From assembly GCA_031178065.1 (NCBI GenBank), contig JAPSJS010000005.1:1-64000 (forward strand): a DNA stretch of 64,000 nt, given 5' to 3'. Under the pieces are notes generated by a model. It was given only the letters and a program-made list of their open reading frames with translations, was not told the origin of the DNA and searched no databases. The stretch comes from Altererythrobacter sp. (GTDB taxonomy: Bacteria > Pseudomonadota > Alphaproteobacteria > Sphingomonadales > Sphingomonadaceae). A program made the translations under genes and the position numbers. How positions within the stretch are numbered: position 1 is the stretch's first letter; every line of letters starts with the position of its first letter. Of this stretch, positions 9,288-18,386 are shown in pieces.

Positions 9288-10089
9288 ACGTCCAATCGAG
9301 CCAGCATCGCCAGAACCGCTCGCGCCGCTTCGCTGAACGGAGCATATCCGCGAGCCCTCCGGCCCCCATGGCAGGAATGCTTCGCCCTTCATGGTTAAAT
9401 TCCGGTAAAATTGCAGGACGTTGCGCCATGTCGTGTCCCAACAGCGGTGGGATGTTGCGCCCGAGGAAGAGGATACGCCGGGGTTCGGCCAGGCCCATCT
9501 GGTGGGCGAGCAATTCGCCGAACCCGGCGGAACGGATCGCGCTCCAGTCAGGGGCAGGGTCGTGGCGCGGCAGTAGGGACGCGAGATAGACTGCATCGGC
9601 GGCAATGCCCGCTGCGCGCAGGAACCCCTGCAGGAGCGCGCCCTCCGGCCCTGACAGGAGCCGTTCGCGGTCGCTGTCTTCCGGCTGATTGACGACGATC
9701 ATCAGCGCCGCCCGGGCCGGCCCCAAGGGCGCCACACGAGGAAAGGCGCCGCCGTGGTCGAGCGTGTCGGCGGTGAGCCACCATTCGCGAAATGCCGCGA
9801 GATCCTTCGGCCAGGCGGAGCGGTCAGCGTCGATTTTCGGCGGCGCTTCCGCCTGCGGTGCCAGCGGCGCGGGAGCCGCCGCCACTGGTATGGGAGCCGG
9901 CTCGGCCGCTTCGTCCTCCGGCGGAGCCAGCCAATCCGTAGCGTCCTCGGCGAAATCGCAATCGACGCCGGCCTCGCGCCACCAGTCGAAGGCGGCGGCA
10001 AGCTGGTCGGGAAGGGGCGGGGGCGGGCGTTCGGCCATCTCGGCTGCGGTCTTGACCTGCCCCGCCGCAGCAATCAAGGCATGATCCAA
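9265..10089 (-). CDS. Uracil-DNA glycosylase-like protein, degenerate
   Basis: A 274-residue protein with the overall plan of family-4-like uracil-DNA glycosylases: a low-complexity Pro/Ala-rich linker (residues about 60-90), then a domain with ALMIVVNQPEDSD in the position of motif A, AVYLASLLPRHDPAP in the position of the middle strand, and RRILFLGRNIPPLLG. The canonical GEAPG and the C-terminal HPS/HPA-type motif are not seen, and only two cysteines exist, so the four-cysteine Fe-S site of family 4 is absent. It could be inactive or have another role. Divergent from the ETF-QO gene with 37 bases between the starts; downstream it overlaps the transglycosylase gene. Confidence 0.7.
   Translation of the reverse strand: MDHALIAAAGQVKTAAEMAERPPPPLPDQLAAAFDWWREAGVDCDFAEDATDWLAPPEDEAAEPAPIPVAAAPAPLAPQAEAPPKIDADRSAWPKDLAAFREWWLTADTLDHGGAFPRVAPLGPARAALMIVVNQPEDSDRERLLSGPEGALLQGFLRAAGIAADAVYLASLLPRHDPAPDWSAIRSAGFGELLAHQMGLAEPRRILFLGRNIPPLLGHDMAQRPAILPEFNHEGRSIPAMGAGGLADMLRSAKRRERFWRCWLDWTYGKGRTD
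9390..9410 (-). promoter_or_regulatory. CtrA-like binding element before the lytic transglycosylase
   Basis: On the minus strand the site reads TTTTACCGGAA followed by TTTAACCATG, which is TTTA-N7-TTAA with one mismatch to the Caulobacter CtrA consensus TTAA-N7-TTAA. It matches the site before ccrM at 17 of 21 positions. It sits in an AT-rich island inside the glycosylase-like coding sequence, about 103 bases upstream of the transglycosylase start and in its orientation. Binding is inferred, not shown. Confidence 0.45.
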
Positions 10090-10126
10090 GCCTCGTCAAC
10101 GCAATATTCGAAGGACCGAACCGGAA

Positions 10127-11773
10127 ATGAGCGAACGCGAATCGATGCCGTGCGACGTCGTGATCGTCGGCGGGGGCCCTGCCGGCCTCGCCGCGGCGAT
10201 CCGTCTCAAGCAGATCAACGATGCGCTCGAAGTCGTCGTTCTCGAAAAGGGATCGGAGATCGGCGCACACATCCTCTCGGGCGCAGTGGTCGATCCGATC
10301 GCGCTCGACGAACTGCTCCCCGAATGGCGCGAGCAGAACTGCCCGATGGCGGAAACGCCGGTGACCGACAACTGGCACTGGATCCTGGGCAAGTCGGGCA
10401 AGTGGTCCATGCCGCACCTGCTGATGCCGCCGTTCCTGTCGAACGACGGTTGCTACACGGGGTCTCTCGGCAATCTGACCCGCTGGCTCGGCGAGCAGGC
10501 GGAGGCGTTGGGCGTAATGGTCTTCCCGGGCTTCCCCGCCGCCGACGTGCTGTTCGACGATAGCGGCGCGGTTGCCGGCGTGGTGACGCAGGACATGGGT
10601 GTCGCGGCCGACGGCAGTCACAAGCCCGACTACCAGCCGGGCATGGAGATCCACGCCAAGTACACGCTCTTCGCCGAGGGCGCGCGGGGCAACCTGACCA
10701 AGCGGATGAAGGCGAAGTTCGACCTGGAGGCGGATTGTCAGCCGCAGGTCTATGGGCTCGGCGTCAAGGAGTTGTGGGACATCGATCCCGAGAAGCACGT
10801 CCCCGGTCGCGTGATCCACACACAGGGCTGGCCGCTTTCGGAAAGCGACACCTGGGGCGGCGGTTTCCTCTACCATCAGGCGAACGGACAGGTCGCGATC
10901 GGCTTCGTCACCGCGCTCGACTACGAGAACCCCTACGTCTCGCCGTTTCAGGAATTTCAGCGCTGGAAGCACCACCCGGCGATCCGTGAGTACCTCGAAG
11001 GCGGCAAACGCGTCGCCTACGGCGCGCGCGCGATCAACGAGGGTGGTTGGCAGTCTGTGCCGAAGCTGGCGTTCCCCGGCGGCGCGCTGATCGGCTGCGC
11101 TGCGGGTTTCGTCAACGTGCCGCGGATCAAGGGCAGTCACACCGCGATGAAGAGCGGCATGCTGGCCGCGGAAGCAGTCGCCGCTGCGATCTCGGACGGA
11201 AGTGAAAAGACCGAGCTGTCGGATTACGACGCCGCCGTCCGTTCGAGCTGGATCGCGGACGAGCTCAAGAAGGTGAAGAATGCGCAGCCCGCCGTCGCCA
11301 AGTTCGGCGGCGACATCGGCACGGCTCTCGCCGGAATCGACATGTGGATGCGCACGCTCGGCATCGGCCTGCCGATCACGATGAAGCACACGCCCGATTA
11401 CACGCACACGCACCGGGCCGACCTTCACCGGCCGATCGACTATCCCAAGCCCGACGGCGTGATCAGTTTCGACCGGCTCACCTCGGTCTCCTATTCCTAC
11501 ACCAACCATGCCGAGGAGCAGCCCTGCCACCTCAAGGTCAAGAACATGGCCTTGCAGGAGGCGAGCGAGCTCGGGGTCTTTGCCGGCCCTTCCGCCCGCT
11601 ATTGCCCGGCCGGCGTTTACGAATGGGTCGATGTCGAGGAAGGCGATCCCAAGTTCGTCATCAACTCGCAGAACTGCGTCCACTGCAAGACCTGCGACAT
11701 CAAGGACCCGAACCAGAACATCGAATGGGTGACGCCCGAGGGCGGCGGCGGTCCGAACTATCCGAATATGTGA
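10127..11773 (+). CDS. Electron transfer flavoprotein-ubiquinone oxidoreductase
   Basis: A 548-residue membrane-associated enzyme that passes electrons from ETF (fatty acid and amino acid oxidation) to ubiquinone. The FAD-binding GGGPAG is at residues 15-20. The C-terminal ferredoxin-like part has the 4Fe-4S ligands: one cysteine in ARYCPAGVYEW and three in CVHCKTC. The length matches the family (about 550 residues). It starts at ATG 10127, divergent from the glycosylase-like gene with only 37 bases between. An internal ATG at 10145 (MPCDVVIVGGG) is an alternative start. The gene ends just before the palindrome pair preceding ispE. Confidence 0.96.
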   Translation: MSERESMPCDVVIVGGGPAGLAAAIRLKQINDALEVVVLEKGSEIGAHILSGAVVDPIALDELLPEWREQNCPMAETPVTDNWHWILGKSGKWSMPHLLMPPFLSNDGCYTGSLGNLTRWLGEQAEALGVMVFPGFPAADVLFDDSGAVAGVVTQDMGVAADGSHKPDYQPGMEIHAKYTLFAEGARGNLTKRMKAKFDLEADCQPQVYGLGVKELWDIDPEKHVPGRVIHTQGWPLSESDTWGGGFLYHQANGQVAIGFVTALDYENPYVSPFQEFQRWKHHPAIREYLEGGKRVAYGARAINEGGWQSVPKLAFPGGALIGCAAGFVNVPRIKGSHTAMKSGMLAAEAVAAAISDGSEKTELSDYDAAVRSSWIADELKKVKNAQPAVAKFGGDIGTALAGIDMWMRTLGIGLPITMKHTPDYTHTHRADLHRPIDYPKPDGVISFDRLTSVSYSYTNHAEEQPCHLKVKNMALQEASELGVFAGPSARYCPAGVYEWVDVEEGDPKFVINSQNCVHCKTCDIKDPNQNIEWVTPEGGGGPNYPNM

Positions 11774-11800
11774 GGAATTGCAGGCGGTGTGCGGATCTTT

Positions 11801-11924
11801 CTCTCTCCCCTTCAGGGGAGAGATACGCAGGCTTGGCGCGACGCGCCTAGCCGGAGTTGAGAGGGGGGCATTTGGCGTGCGCGACATCCCCCTCTCCCAA
11901 CCCTCTCCCCTGAAGGGGAGAGGG
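11801..11924. repeat. Two facing palindromes (REP-like pair)
   Basis: CTCTCCCCTTCAGGGGAGAG (11803-11822) and the related palindrome CCTCTCCCCTGAAGGGGAGAGG (11902-11923, quoted here only as its 22-base position with CCTCTCC/GGAGAGG arms) flank about 80 bases that contain a second set of short inverted segments (GGCGCGACGCGCC). The pair resembles a bacterial REP/BIME unit. The right arm of the second hairpin (GGGGAGAGGG, 11915-11924) is the only ribosome-binding-site-like sequence before the ispE start at 11930. Confidence 0.8.
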
Positions 11925-11929
11925 CTTTG

Positions 11930-12736
11930 ATGCGCGAAACCGCTTACGCCAAGATCAACCTCGCGCTGCACGTCCGCCGGCGGCGCGCGGACGGCTATCA
12001 CGAGCTCGAGACGGCCTTCGCCTTCGTTGACGCGGGCGACGAGCTGACCGCGCGCGCTGCGGCGCAGGACAGTCTGACGGTGACCGGCGAATTCGCCGGA
12101 GCGCTCGACGATCCGTTCGGCAACATCGCCGCCAGGGCGCTCGGCAAGCTGCCGCGCGCCGACGGACTGGCGGTGACGCTGGACAAGCGCCTGCCGGTGG
12201 CCGCCGGGCTCGGAGGTGGCTCCGCCGACGCCGGCGCGGTGTTCCGCATGATCCGCGAGCGCTACGGCTTGCCCGACGACTGGCAAGAGCGCGCCGCCCG
12301 TCTCGGAGCGGATGTTCCGGCCTGCGTCGAGAGCGAGGCCTGCATCGGGCGCGGCACCGGGACGGAGCTCGCGCCGCTGGAGAACGACCTCGCGGGAACG
12401 CCCGTGCTGCTGGTGAACCCGCGCGTGCCGCTTGCGACGGCGGTCGTGTTTACGGCCTGGGATGGACAGGACCTGGGTCCGCTGCCCGACGGACCCGCGT
12501 CGCAGGCCATGCGCGAGGGACGCAACGATCTCGAAGCGCCCGCCACCGCACAATGCCCGCAGATCGCGGATGTTCTCGCCGCCCTGCGTGGATCGGGCGC
12601 CTCTGCGAGCCGCATGTCGGGTTCCGGCGCGACGTGCTTCGCCCTCTTCGAGAACGGCGATGCTCTGGCCGATGCGGCGGCTCGGCTCGCCTCGGACCAT
12701 CCCGACTGGTGGCAAATGCAAGGAAAGCTGAGATGA
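11930..12736 (+). CDS. ispE: 4-diphosphocytidyl-2-C-methyl-D-erythritol kinase
   Basis: GHMP-family kinase of the non-mevalonate isoprenoid pathway; it phosphorylates CDP-methylerythritol at the 2-hydroxyl. The N-terminus ETAYAKINLALHVRRRRADG carries the family lysine and asparagine region, and the glycine-rich ATP loop is PVAAGLGGGSADAGAV. The C-terminal motif SRMSGSGATCFALF is also present. The 268-residue length is slightly short of the usual 280-300. ATG at 11930 is preferred over the adjacent TTG. The ribosome binding site overlaps a palindrome, and the stop overlaps the next gene as ATGA, implying coupling. Confidence 0.95.
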   Translation: MRETAYAKINLALHVRRRRADGYHELETAFAFVDAGDELTARAAAQDSLTVTGEFAGALDDPFGNIAARALGKLPRADGLAVTLDKRLPVAAGLGGGSADAGAVFRMIRERYGLPDDWQERAARLGADVPACVESEACIGRGTGTELAPLENDLAGTPVLLVNPRVPLATAVVFTAWDGQDLGPLPDGPASQAMREGRNDLEAPATAQCPQIADVLAALRGSGASASRMSGSGATCFALFENGDALADAAARLASDHPDWWQMQGKLR

Positions 12737-13461
12737 CCGGTCATTCGCCCTTTCGGCACGTCGGCGAGGTCGCGCCGGGCGGGATCGTGTGCGTCGCGGA
12801 CCACGCGTCCAGCTTCGTGCCCGACGACATTCCGCTCGGCATCGCACCCGATCTGCTGGGCAAGCACATCGCGGTGGATATCGGCGTGGAGGGCGTCGCG
12901 GAGCAGATGGCGCTGGGCCACGGCATTCCGGCGCATATCGCCTGCATCAGCCGTCTGGTCTGCGATCTCCATCGGGAGGAGGAATCTCCCGCCGTCGTCC
13001 CAACGGCCAGCGACGGGTACGTGATCCCGGGCAACGTCGACGCCGATCTAGAGGCGCGGCTGGCGCGGTTCCACAGGCCATATCATGCAGCGCTCGAAGA
13101 ATGGCTCGATGCTGCGCGGCCCGAGCTGATCGTGGCGCTCCACAGCTTCACGCCGCGGCTCGAGAGCGGGGGCGAGGAGCGGCCGTGGGAGGTGGCACTG
13201 CTCTATAACCAGGACGATCGGGCCGCGCGGCACGCCATCCGCCTGTTCGCCGAGGAAGGGCTGACCGTCGGCGACAATCAGCCCTATTCGGGCAAGCAGC
13301 TCAACGCGACGATGAACCGCCATGCGGAGGCGCATGGCCGGCCGTACCTCACGATCGAGGTCCGTCAGGACATGATCGAGCGCGAGGCCGACCAGGTGCG
13401 CTGGGCCGCGCTCGTGGCGGATATTGCCCGCCGGACGGTGCTTGCCCTGAAGGGCACCTAG
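12733..13461 (+). CDS. N-formylglutamate amidohydrolase family protein
   Basis: A 242-residue protein of the N-formylglutamate amidohydrolase (HutG/FGase) family, zinc-dependent hydrolases of N-acyl amino acids. Recognisable segments are GGIVCVADHASSFVPDDIPL, SRLVCDLHREEE (matching the family's S-R-x-x-D-x-N-R region), ELIVALHSFTPRL and YLTIEVRQDMI. The start ATG overlaps the ispE stop (ATGA); the frame is open further upstream but only in shadow of ispE. No histidine-utilisation genes are nearby, so the natural substrate is uncertain. Confidence 0.88.
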   Translation: MTGHSPFRHVGEVAPGGIVCVADHASSFVPDDIPLGIAPDLLGKHIAVDIGVEGVAEQMALGHGIPAHIACISRLVCDLHREEESPAVVPTASDGYVIPGNVDADLEARLARFHRPYHAALEEWLDAARPELIVALHSFTPRLESGGEERPWEVALLYNQDDRAARHAIRLFAEEGLTVGDNQPYSGKQLNATMNRHAEAHGRPYLTIEVRQDMIEREADQVRWAALVADIARRTVLALKGT

Positions 13462-13593
13462 CGGCACCCAGGAGCACCTAGGGGAACCGAAGGGCGCAGA
13501 GCTGTTGCCGGCAAAAGAATTTCCCTTTCGACCGCTGCTCGCGATGCTTTAGGGGTGACCGGAACCCCGATCCCGCAATATCTGGAATTCGTC

Positions 13594-15450
13594 ATGCCCG
13601 CCTACCGCTCCCGCACTTCGACCCACGGCCGCAACATGGCCGGCGCGCGCGGGCTGTGGCGCGCAACGGGCATGAAGGACGACGATTTCGGCAAGCCGAT
13701 CGTCGCCGTGGTCAATTCCTTCACCCAGTTCGTGCCTGGCCACGTCCACCTCAAGGATCTGGGCCAGATGGTCGCGCGCGAGATCGAGGCGGCTGGCGGC
13801 GTCGCCAAGGAATTCAACACCATCGCGGTCGACGACGGGATCGCGATGGGCCACGACGGCATGCTCTATTCGCTGCCCAGCCGCGACCTGATCGCCGACA
13901 GCGTGGAGTACATGGTCAACGCCCACTGTGCCGACGCGATGGTGTGCATTTCCAACTGCGACAAGATCACTCCCGGCATGCTGATGGCGGCGCTGCGGAT
14001 CAATATTCCGGTCGTGTTCGTCTCGGGCGGGCCGATGGAGGCGGGCAAGGTCGTGCTGAAGGGCAAGGAAGTCGCGCTCGACCTGGTCGATGCGATGGTG
14101 GCCGCCGCCGACGAGAGCTACAGCGACGAGGAAGTCGCTGCGATCGAACGTTCGGCGTGCCCCACCTGCGGCTCGTGCTCGGGCATGTTCACGGCCAATT
14201 CGATGAACTGCCTGACCGAAGCGCTCGGCCTCTCGCTGCCGGGCAACGGATCGACGCTGGCGACCCATGCCGACCGCAAGCAGCTCTTCCTGCGCGCCGG
14301 ACGCCTGGTGGTGGAGCTCTGCCGCCGCTGGTACGAGGAGGACGACGCCAGCGTCCTGCCGCGCACCATCGCGAACATTTCGGCGTTCGAAAACGCGATG
14401 AGCCTCGACATCGCGATGGGCGGATCGACCAACACCGTGCTCCACCTGCTCGCCGCCGCGCACGAGGCGGGGGTGGACTTCACGATGGCCGATATCGACC
14501 GGCTGAGCCGCCACGTGCCCTGCCTCTGCAAGGTCGCGCCGACCAAGGCGGACGTTCACATGGAGGACATTCACCGCGCGGGCGGGATCATGGCGATCCT
14601 GGGCGAGCTGGACCGCGCGGAACTGCTCAACACCGCCGTGCCCACCGTCCACAGTCCGACTCTGGCCGACGCGCTGGACTCCTGGGACATCGCGCGCACC
14701 AACAGCCCCGCGGTGCAGGAATTCTTCCGCGCCGCGCCCGGTGGCGTGCCGACGCAGACCGCGTTCAGCCAGAACCGCCGCTGGGATGCGCTCGATCTCG
14801 ACCGGCGCGACGGCGTGATCCACTCGGCGGAGCACGCCTTCAGCACGGACGGCGGCCTCGCGGTGCTCTACGGCAATATCGCCGAGGACGGCTGCATCGT
14901 TAAGACTGCCGGCGTGGACGAGAGCATCCTGAAATTCTCCGGCTCCGCGAAAGTCTATGAGAGCCAGGACGCGGCGGTTTCCGGGATTCTGATGGACCAG
15001 GTGGGCGAAGGCGACGTCGTCGTGATCCGCTACGAAGGGCCGCGCGGGGGGCCGGGGATGCAGGAAATGCTCTATCCCACGAGCTATCTCAAATCGAAGG
15101 GCCTCGGGAAAGCCTGCGCGCTGCTGACCGACGGGCGTTTCTCCGGCGGCACCTCGGGCCTCTCGATCGGCCACGTCTCGCCCGAGGCGGCCGAGGGCGG
15201 AGCGATCGGCCTGGTTCGGGACGGCGACAGGATCGCCATCGACATTCCCGCGCGGACGATCCATCTGGACTTGTCCGACGAAGAGCTCGCGCGCCGGCGC
15301 GCGGAGATGGACGCGAAGGGGGATGCGGCATGGCAACCGGTGGAGAAGCGCAAGCGGCAGGTCTCGACTGCGCTCAAGGCCTATGCCGCGATGACCACCA
15401 GCGCCGCGCGCGGCGCGGTGCGCGACGTCTCGCAGCTGGAGCGCAAATGA
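13594..15450 (+). CDS. ilvD: Dihydroxy-acid dehydratase
   Basis: Fe-S enzyme of branched-chain amino acid synthesis that converts 2,3-dihydroxy-isovalerate and its homologue to the 2-oxo acids. The 618-residue length matches E. coli IlvD (616). The N-terminus [20 protein letters not shown] aligns with the family start, so ATG 13594 is used although an in-frame GTG occurs at 13555. Cluster cysteines are visible in [12 protein letters not shown] and [18 protein letters not shown]. The C-terminal [20 protein letters not shown] is typical. The stop overlaps the following lipoprotein gene as ATGA. Confidence 0.97.
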   Translation: MPAYRSRTSTHGRNMAGARGLWRATGMKDDDFGKPIVAVVNSFTQFVPGHVHLKDLGQMVAREIEAAGGVAKEFNTIAVDDGIAMGHDGMLYSLPSRDLIADSVEYMVNAHCADAMVCISNCDKITPGMLMAALRINIPVVFVSGGPMEAGKVVLKGKEVALDLVDAMVAAADESYSDEEVAAIERSACPTCGSCSGMFTANSMNCLTEALGLSLPGNGSTLATHADRKQLFLRAGRLVVELCRRWYEEDDASVLPRTIANISAFENAMSLDIAMGGSTNTVLHLLAAAHEAGVDFTMADIDRLSRHVPCLCKVAPTKADVHMEDIHRAGGIMAILGELDRAELLNTAVPTVHSPTLADALDSWDIARTNSPAVQEFFRAAPGGVPTQTAFSQNRRWDALDLDRRDGVIHSAEHAFSTDGGLAVLYGNIAEDGCIVKTAGVDESILKFSGSAKVYESQDAAVSGILMDQVGEGDVVVIRYEGPRGGPGMQEMLYPTSYLKSKGLGKACALLTDGRFSGGTSGLSIGHVSPEAAEGGAIGLVRDGDRIAIDIPARTIHLDLSDEELARRRAEMDAKGDAAWQPVEKRKRQVSTALKAYAAMTTSAARGAVRDVSQLERK

Positions 15451-15818
15451 CGCGTGTCTCCACCGCCGTCGCAGGGGCGCTGGCGCTCGCCGCCTGCTCC
15501 GGCGATGCGGCGGTGCAGGCGCAGGCGGAGGAAGGCGCGCAGCGGATCGAATGCGCGATCGGGCCGGGCGCCGAATTCGGAGTCGACTGCCTGGTGGAGC
15601 GCGGCGAAGCGGACGGTGTGACCGTCCTTACCGTCCGCCACCCCGACGGCGGCTTTCGCCGCTTCGAGCAAATGGCAGGCGGACGCGGGCTCTCGGCTTT
15701 CGACGGAGCCGATCCGGTGGAACAGGAACTGACGGGCGAACTGCTGGAAGTCAGCGTGGCGGGCGACCGCTACCGCTTCCCCGCGCGCCCGCAGCAAGGC
15801 GGCGATGCCGGCGAATGA
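15447..15818 (+). CDS. Predicted small lipoprotein, unknown function
   Basis: A 123-residue protein with a lipoprotein signal [20 protein letters not shown]; the lipobox LAAC puts the lipidated cysteine at residue 17. The mature part is acidic with [20 protein letters not shown] and [11 protein letters not shown], and no domain is recognised. A start at 15447 overlaps the ilvD stop (ATGA), and its end overlaps the nnr start by 14 bases. It therefore sits in a translationally coupled run ilvD-lipoprotein-nnr-RNA methyltransferase. Similar short proteins with this placement are common in the Sphingomonadales as hypothetical proteins, from memory. Confidence 0.72.
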   Translation: MTRVSTAVAGALALAACSGDAAVQAQAEEGAQRIECAIGPGAEFGVDCLVERGEADGVTVLTVRHPDGGFRRFEQMAGGRGLSAFDGADPVEQELTGELLEVSVAGDRYRFPARPQQGGDAGE

Positions 15819-17193
15819 TCCGGTCCTCACGGTCGCCGAAATGCAGGCGGCCGAGCAGGCGCTGATCGATGGCGGAACCAGCGTCGAGACGCTGATGCAG
15901 CGCGCAGGGTGCGGCGCGGCGGAGTGGGTCTGGCGGCTCGCCGCCGGGCGGCCGGTGACGGTGCTCTGCGGCCCCGGCAACAATGGCGGCGACGGCTACG
16001 TGATTGCGCAGGTTTTGCGCGAGCGCGGGCTCGACGTGGTTGTCGTGGCGCCGATCGAACCGAGGACCGATGCGGCGAGGAACGCGCGCGCGCTTTATCG
16101 CGGCGATGTCGCCACGTCGGATGAGGGACGGCGCGGCGCAGTGCTCGTCGATTGTCTGTTCGGCAGCGGGCTGACGCGGCAGCTGTCGGACGAACTGCTT
16201 GCCTTGCTGGGCAGCCTCGCGGCGAGCCACGGCCAGATGATCGCGGTCGATCTGCCGAGCGGCGTCGAGAGCGACAGCGGGGCGCTGCTCAACCGGGGCC
16301 TGCCGCGCTACGACCTGACGCTCGCGCTCGGCGCGTGGAAGTTCGCGCACTGGACGATGCCCTCCTCTGCCGGGATGGGCGCGCGGCGGCTGATCGACAT
16401 CGGCATCGGCGAGACCGGGGCGGCGGCTTCGCTGTCGGCGCGGCCGCGCTTCGAACCGCCCGCGCCCGATGCGCACAAGTACCGCCGCGGCCTGCTCGCA
16501 GTGGTCGGCGGAGCGATGCCCGGCGCCGCGCTGCTCGCGGCGCAGGCGGCGATGCACGCAGGGGCGGGCAACGTGAGGCTGCTCGCCGACCATTCGCATC
16601 CGGCCACGCCTGCGGCGCTGGTGGTCAGCGGCGCGCGCCTCGACGAGGCGCTCGCCGACGAGCGGATCGGGGCCGTGCTCGCCGGGCCGGGCCTGGGGCG
16701 CGACGATGCGGCGAAAGCCCGGCTCGCAGCCGCGCTGGCGCGTGGCGGACCGCTGGTTCTCGATGCCGAAGCGCTGGGGCTGCTCGAGCGCCGAGTCTTT
16801 ACCGGCGAGACGCTGGCGACGCCGCACGAGGGCGAGCTCGCGAACCTGTGCCAGACCTACGGGATTTCCGCCCAGGGAAAGCGCGCGAAGGCCCGGACGC
16901 TGGCCGAGGCGAGCGGGCTGACGGTGCTCGCCAAAGGGCCCGACACCGTGCTCTGCGCGCCCGACGGACGAGTGCGTCTGTTCGCCCCGGGCCCGAGCTG
17001 GCTTTCGGCAGCGGGTACCGGCGACGTGCTCGCGGGAATCACTGCGAGCCGCATGGCCACGGGGCTCTCGGCGTTCGAAGCCGCGGAGCAGGCCGTCTGG
17101 CTCCAGCACGAGGCCGCGCGGATCGCCGGTGCGGCGTTCATCGCGGACGAACTGGCGCACGCCGTCAAGACCGCCTACGCGCGCTTCCTGTGA
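15805..17193 (+). CDS. nnr: Bifunctional NAD(P)H-hydrate epimerase / ADP-dependent dehydratase
   Basis: A 462-residue two-domain repair enzyme for hydrated NAD(P)H. The N-terminal YjeF_N epimerase domain (about residues 1-215) has VLCGPGNNGGDGYVIA and the substrate-site aspartates in LVDCLFGSGL and MIAVDLPSGV. The C-terminal ribokinase-like dehydratase domain has GLLAVVGGAMPGAA, LAGPGLGRDD, GETLATPHEGEL and the catalytic signature AAGTGDVLAGI. The ATG at 15805 lies inside the end of the preceding lipoprotein gene. Its stop overlaps the GTG start of the next gene. Confidence 0.95.
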   Translation: MPANDPVLTVAEMQAAEQALIDGGTSVETLMQRAGCGAAEWVWRLAAGRPVTVLCGPGNNGGDGYVIAQVLRERGLDVVVVAPIEPRTDAARNARALYRGDVATSDEGRRGAVLVDCLFGSGLTRQLSDELLALLGSLAASHGQMIAVDLPSGVESDSGALLNRGLPRYDLTLALGAWKFAHWTMPSSAGMGARRLIDIGIGETGAAASLSARPRFEPPAPDAHKYRRGLLAVVGGAMPGAALLAAQAAMHAGAGNVRLLADHSHPATPAALVVSGARLDEALADERIGAVLAGPGLGRDDAAKARLAAALARGGPLVLDAEALGLLERRVFTGETLATPHEGELANLCQTYGISAQGKRAKARTLAEASGLTVLAKGPDTVLCAPDGRVRLFAPGPSWLSAAGTGDVLAGITASRMATGLSAFEAAEQAVWLQHEAARIAGAAFIADELAHAVKTAYARFL

Positions 17194-18386
17194 GCGAAGC
17201 ATCCGAGATCGTCCGCATCGCCGCCAAGGGCGATGGCGTCACCGCCGATGGGCGGCACGCGCCCTACGCCGCGCCCGGCGACGTGCTCCTGCCCGACGGA
17301 TCGCTAGCGCCCGGCCCGCACCATGCGGTTCCGCCCTGCCGCCACTTCGGCACTTGCGGCGGATGCCAGCTCCAGCATTGCGACGAGCCCTCGATCGCAC
17401 GCTATGTCGTCGAACGGGTCGCCTTCGCCGCGCAGTCGCAGGGTGTGGCTATCGGCGAACTGCTCGCGCCCCATCTTTCCCCGCCGCGCAGCCGCCGCCG
17501 GTGCACGCTGCACGCGCTCTCCGCTGGGGGAAAGCCGGTGATCGGCTTCCGCGAAGCCGGCTCGCACCGCATCGTCGACATGCGCGAGTGCCATATCCTG
17601 CGGCCGGAGCTGTTCGCGCTCGTGCCCGCGCTTCGTGCCCTGCTTGGGCGCCGCAAGGGGCGCTTCGCAGTCGATATCGAGCTGGCCCTGACCGACCAGG
17701 GCGTGGACTGCGCGCTGGCCAACCTGCCCGTCGAGGGCCTTGAGGAAACCGAGGCGCTGCTCGCTTTCGCGCAGGAGAACCGGCTCGCGCGGCTCACGCT
17801 CGATCAGGGCTATGGTCCCGAGCCGGTGTGGGAGCCCGAACCGGTGACGGTGTCGCTCTCGGGTATTCCGGTCGGCTTCCCCAGCGGCAGCTTTCTCCAG
17901 GCCACCGCTGATGGCGAAGCGGCGCTTGCCGGTGCCGTGCGCGAATGGCTCGTCGGTGCCGGCGTGGTCGCCGACCTGTTCGCGGGCCTCGGCACGTTCT
18001 CGTTCCCGCTGGCCGAAACCGCGAAAGTGCTGGCGGTCGAGGCCGCGCGCGACGCCCATCTCGCGTGCAAGTCGGCCGCGGGCAGATCGGGAAGGGCGGT
18101 CCACGCCATGCACCGCGACCTGTTCCGCAATCCCCTTCAGCCCGAAGAACTCGGCCGCTTCGACGCCGTCCTGCTCGACCCGCCGCGCGCCGGCGCGCGA
18201 GAGCAGGTCTCGCGCCTCGCCGAAAGCACCGTGCGGCGGATCGCATACGTAAGCTGCAACCCCTCGAGCTGGGCCCGCGATGCAGCGCGGCTCGTGGAAG
18301 CCGGCTACCGGCTGGAGCGCGTTCGCCCGGTGGGCCAGTTCGTCTGGTCGACCCACGTCGAGCTGGTCAGCCTCTTCGCGCGCTAG
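17190..18386 (+). CDS. RumA/TrmA-type RNA (uracil-5-)-methyltransferase
   Basis: A 398-residue class I SAM-dependent RNA methyltransferase, likely acting on uracil in 23S rRNA. An N-terminal TRAM-like region (VRIAAKGDGVTADGRHAPYA) is followed by the Fe-S cysteine cluster CRHFGTCGGCQLQHC. The catalytic domain has VADLFAGLGTFSFPLAE (SAM site), LLDPPRAGAREQV and AYVSCNPSSWARDA, where the cysteine is the nucleophile. It starts at GTG 17190, overlapping the nnr stop (GTGA). The 3' end overlaps the convergent DJ-1 gene by four bases. RlmC versus RlmD specificity cannot be decided. Confidence 0.9.
   Translation: MSEASEIVRIAAKGDGVTADGRHAPYAAPGDVLLPDGSLAPGPHHAVPPCRHFGTCGGCQLQHCDEPSIARYVVERVAFAAQSQGVAIGELLAPHLSPPRSRRRCTLHALSAGGKPVIGFREAGSHRIVDMRECHILRPELFALVPALRALLGRRKGRFAVDIELALTDQGVDCALANLPVEGLEETEALLAFAQENRLARLTLDQGYGPEPVWEPEPVTVSLSGIPVGFPSGSFLQATADGEAALAGAVREWLVGAGVVADLFAGLGTFSFPLAETAKVLAVEAARDAHLACKSAAGRSGRAVHAMHRDLFRNPLQPEELGRFDAVLLDPPRAGAREQVSRLAESTVRRIAYVSCNPSSWARDAARLVEAGYRLERVRPVGQFVWSTHVELVSLFAR

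Noticed and set aside
9824-12847. 1007-codon open frame on the minus strand
   Set aside because: It lies antisense to ETF-QO and ispE, which carry clear family motifs; the frame is an artefact of high GC third positions and has His/Arg/Gly-rich composition.
13462-13593. Leader peptide or attenuator before ilvD
   Set aside because: No run of Leu/Ile/Val codons and no stable alternative hairpins seen; only imperfect CACCTAG repeats.
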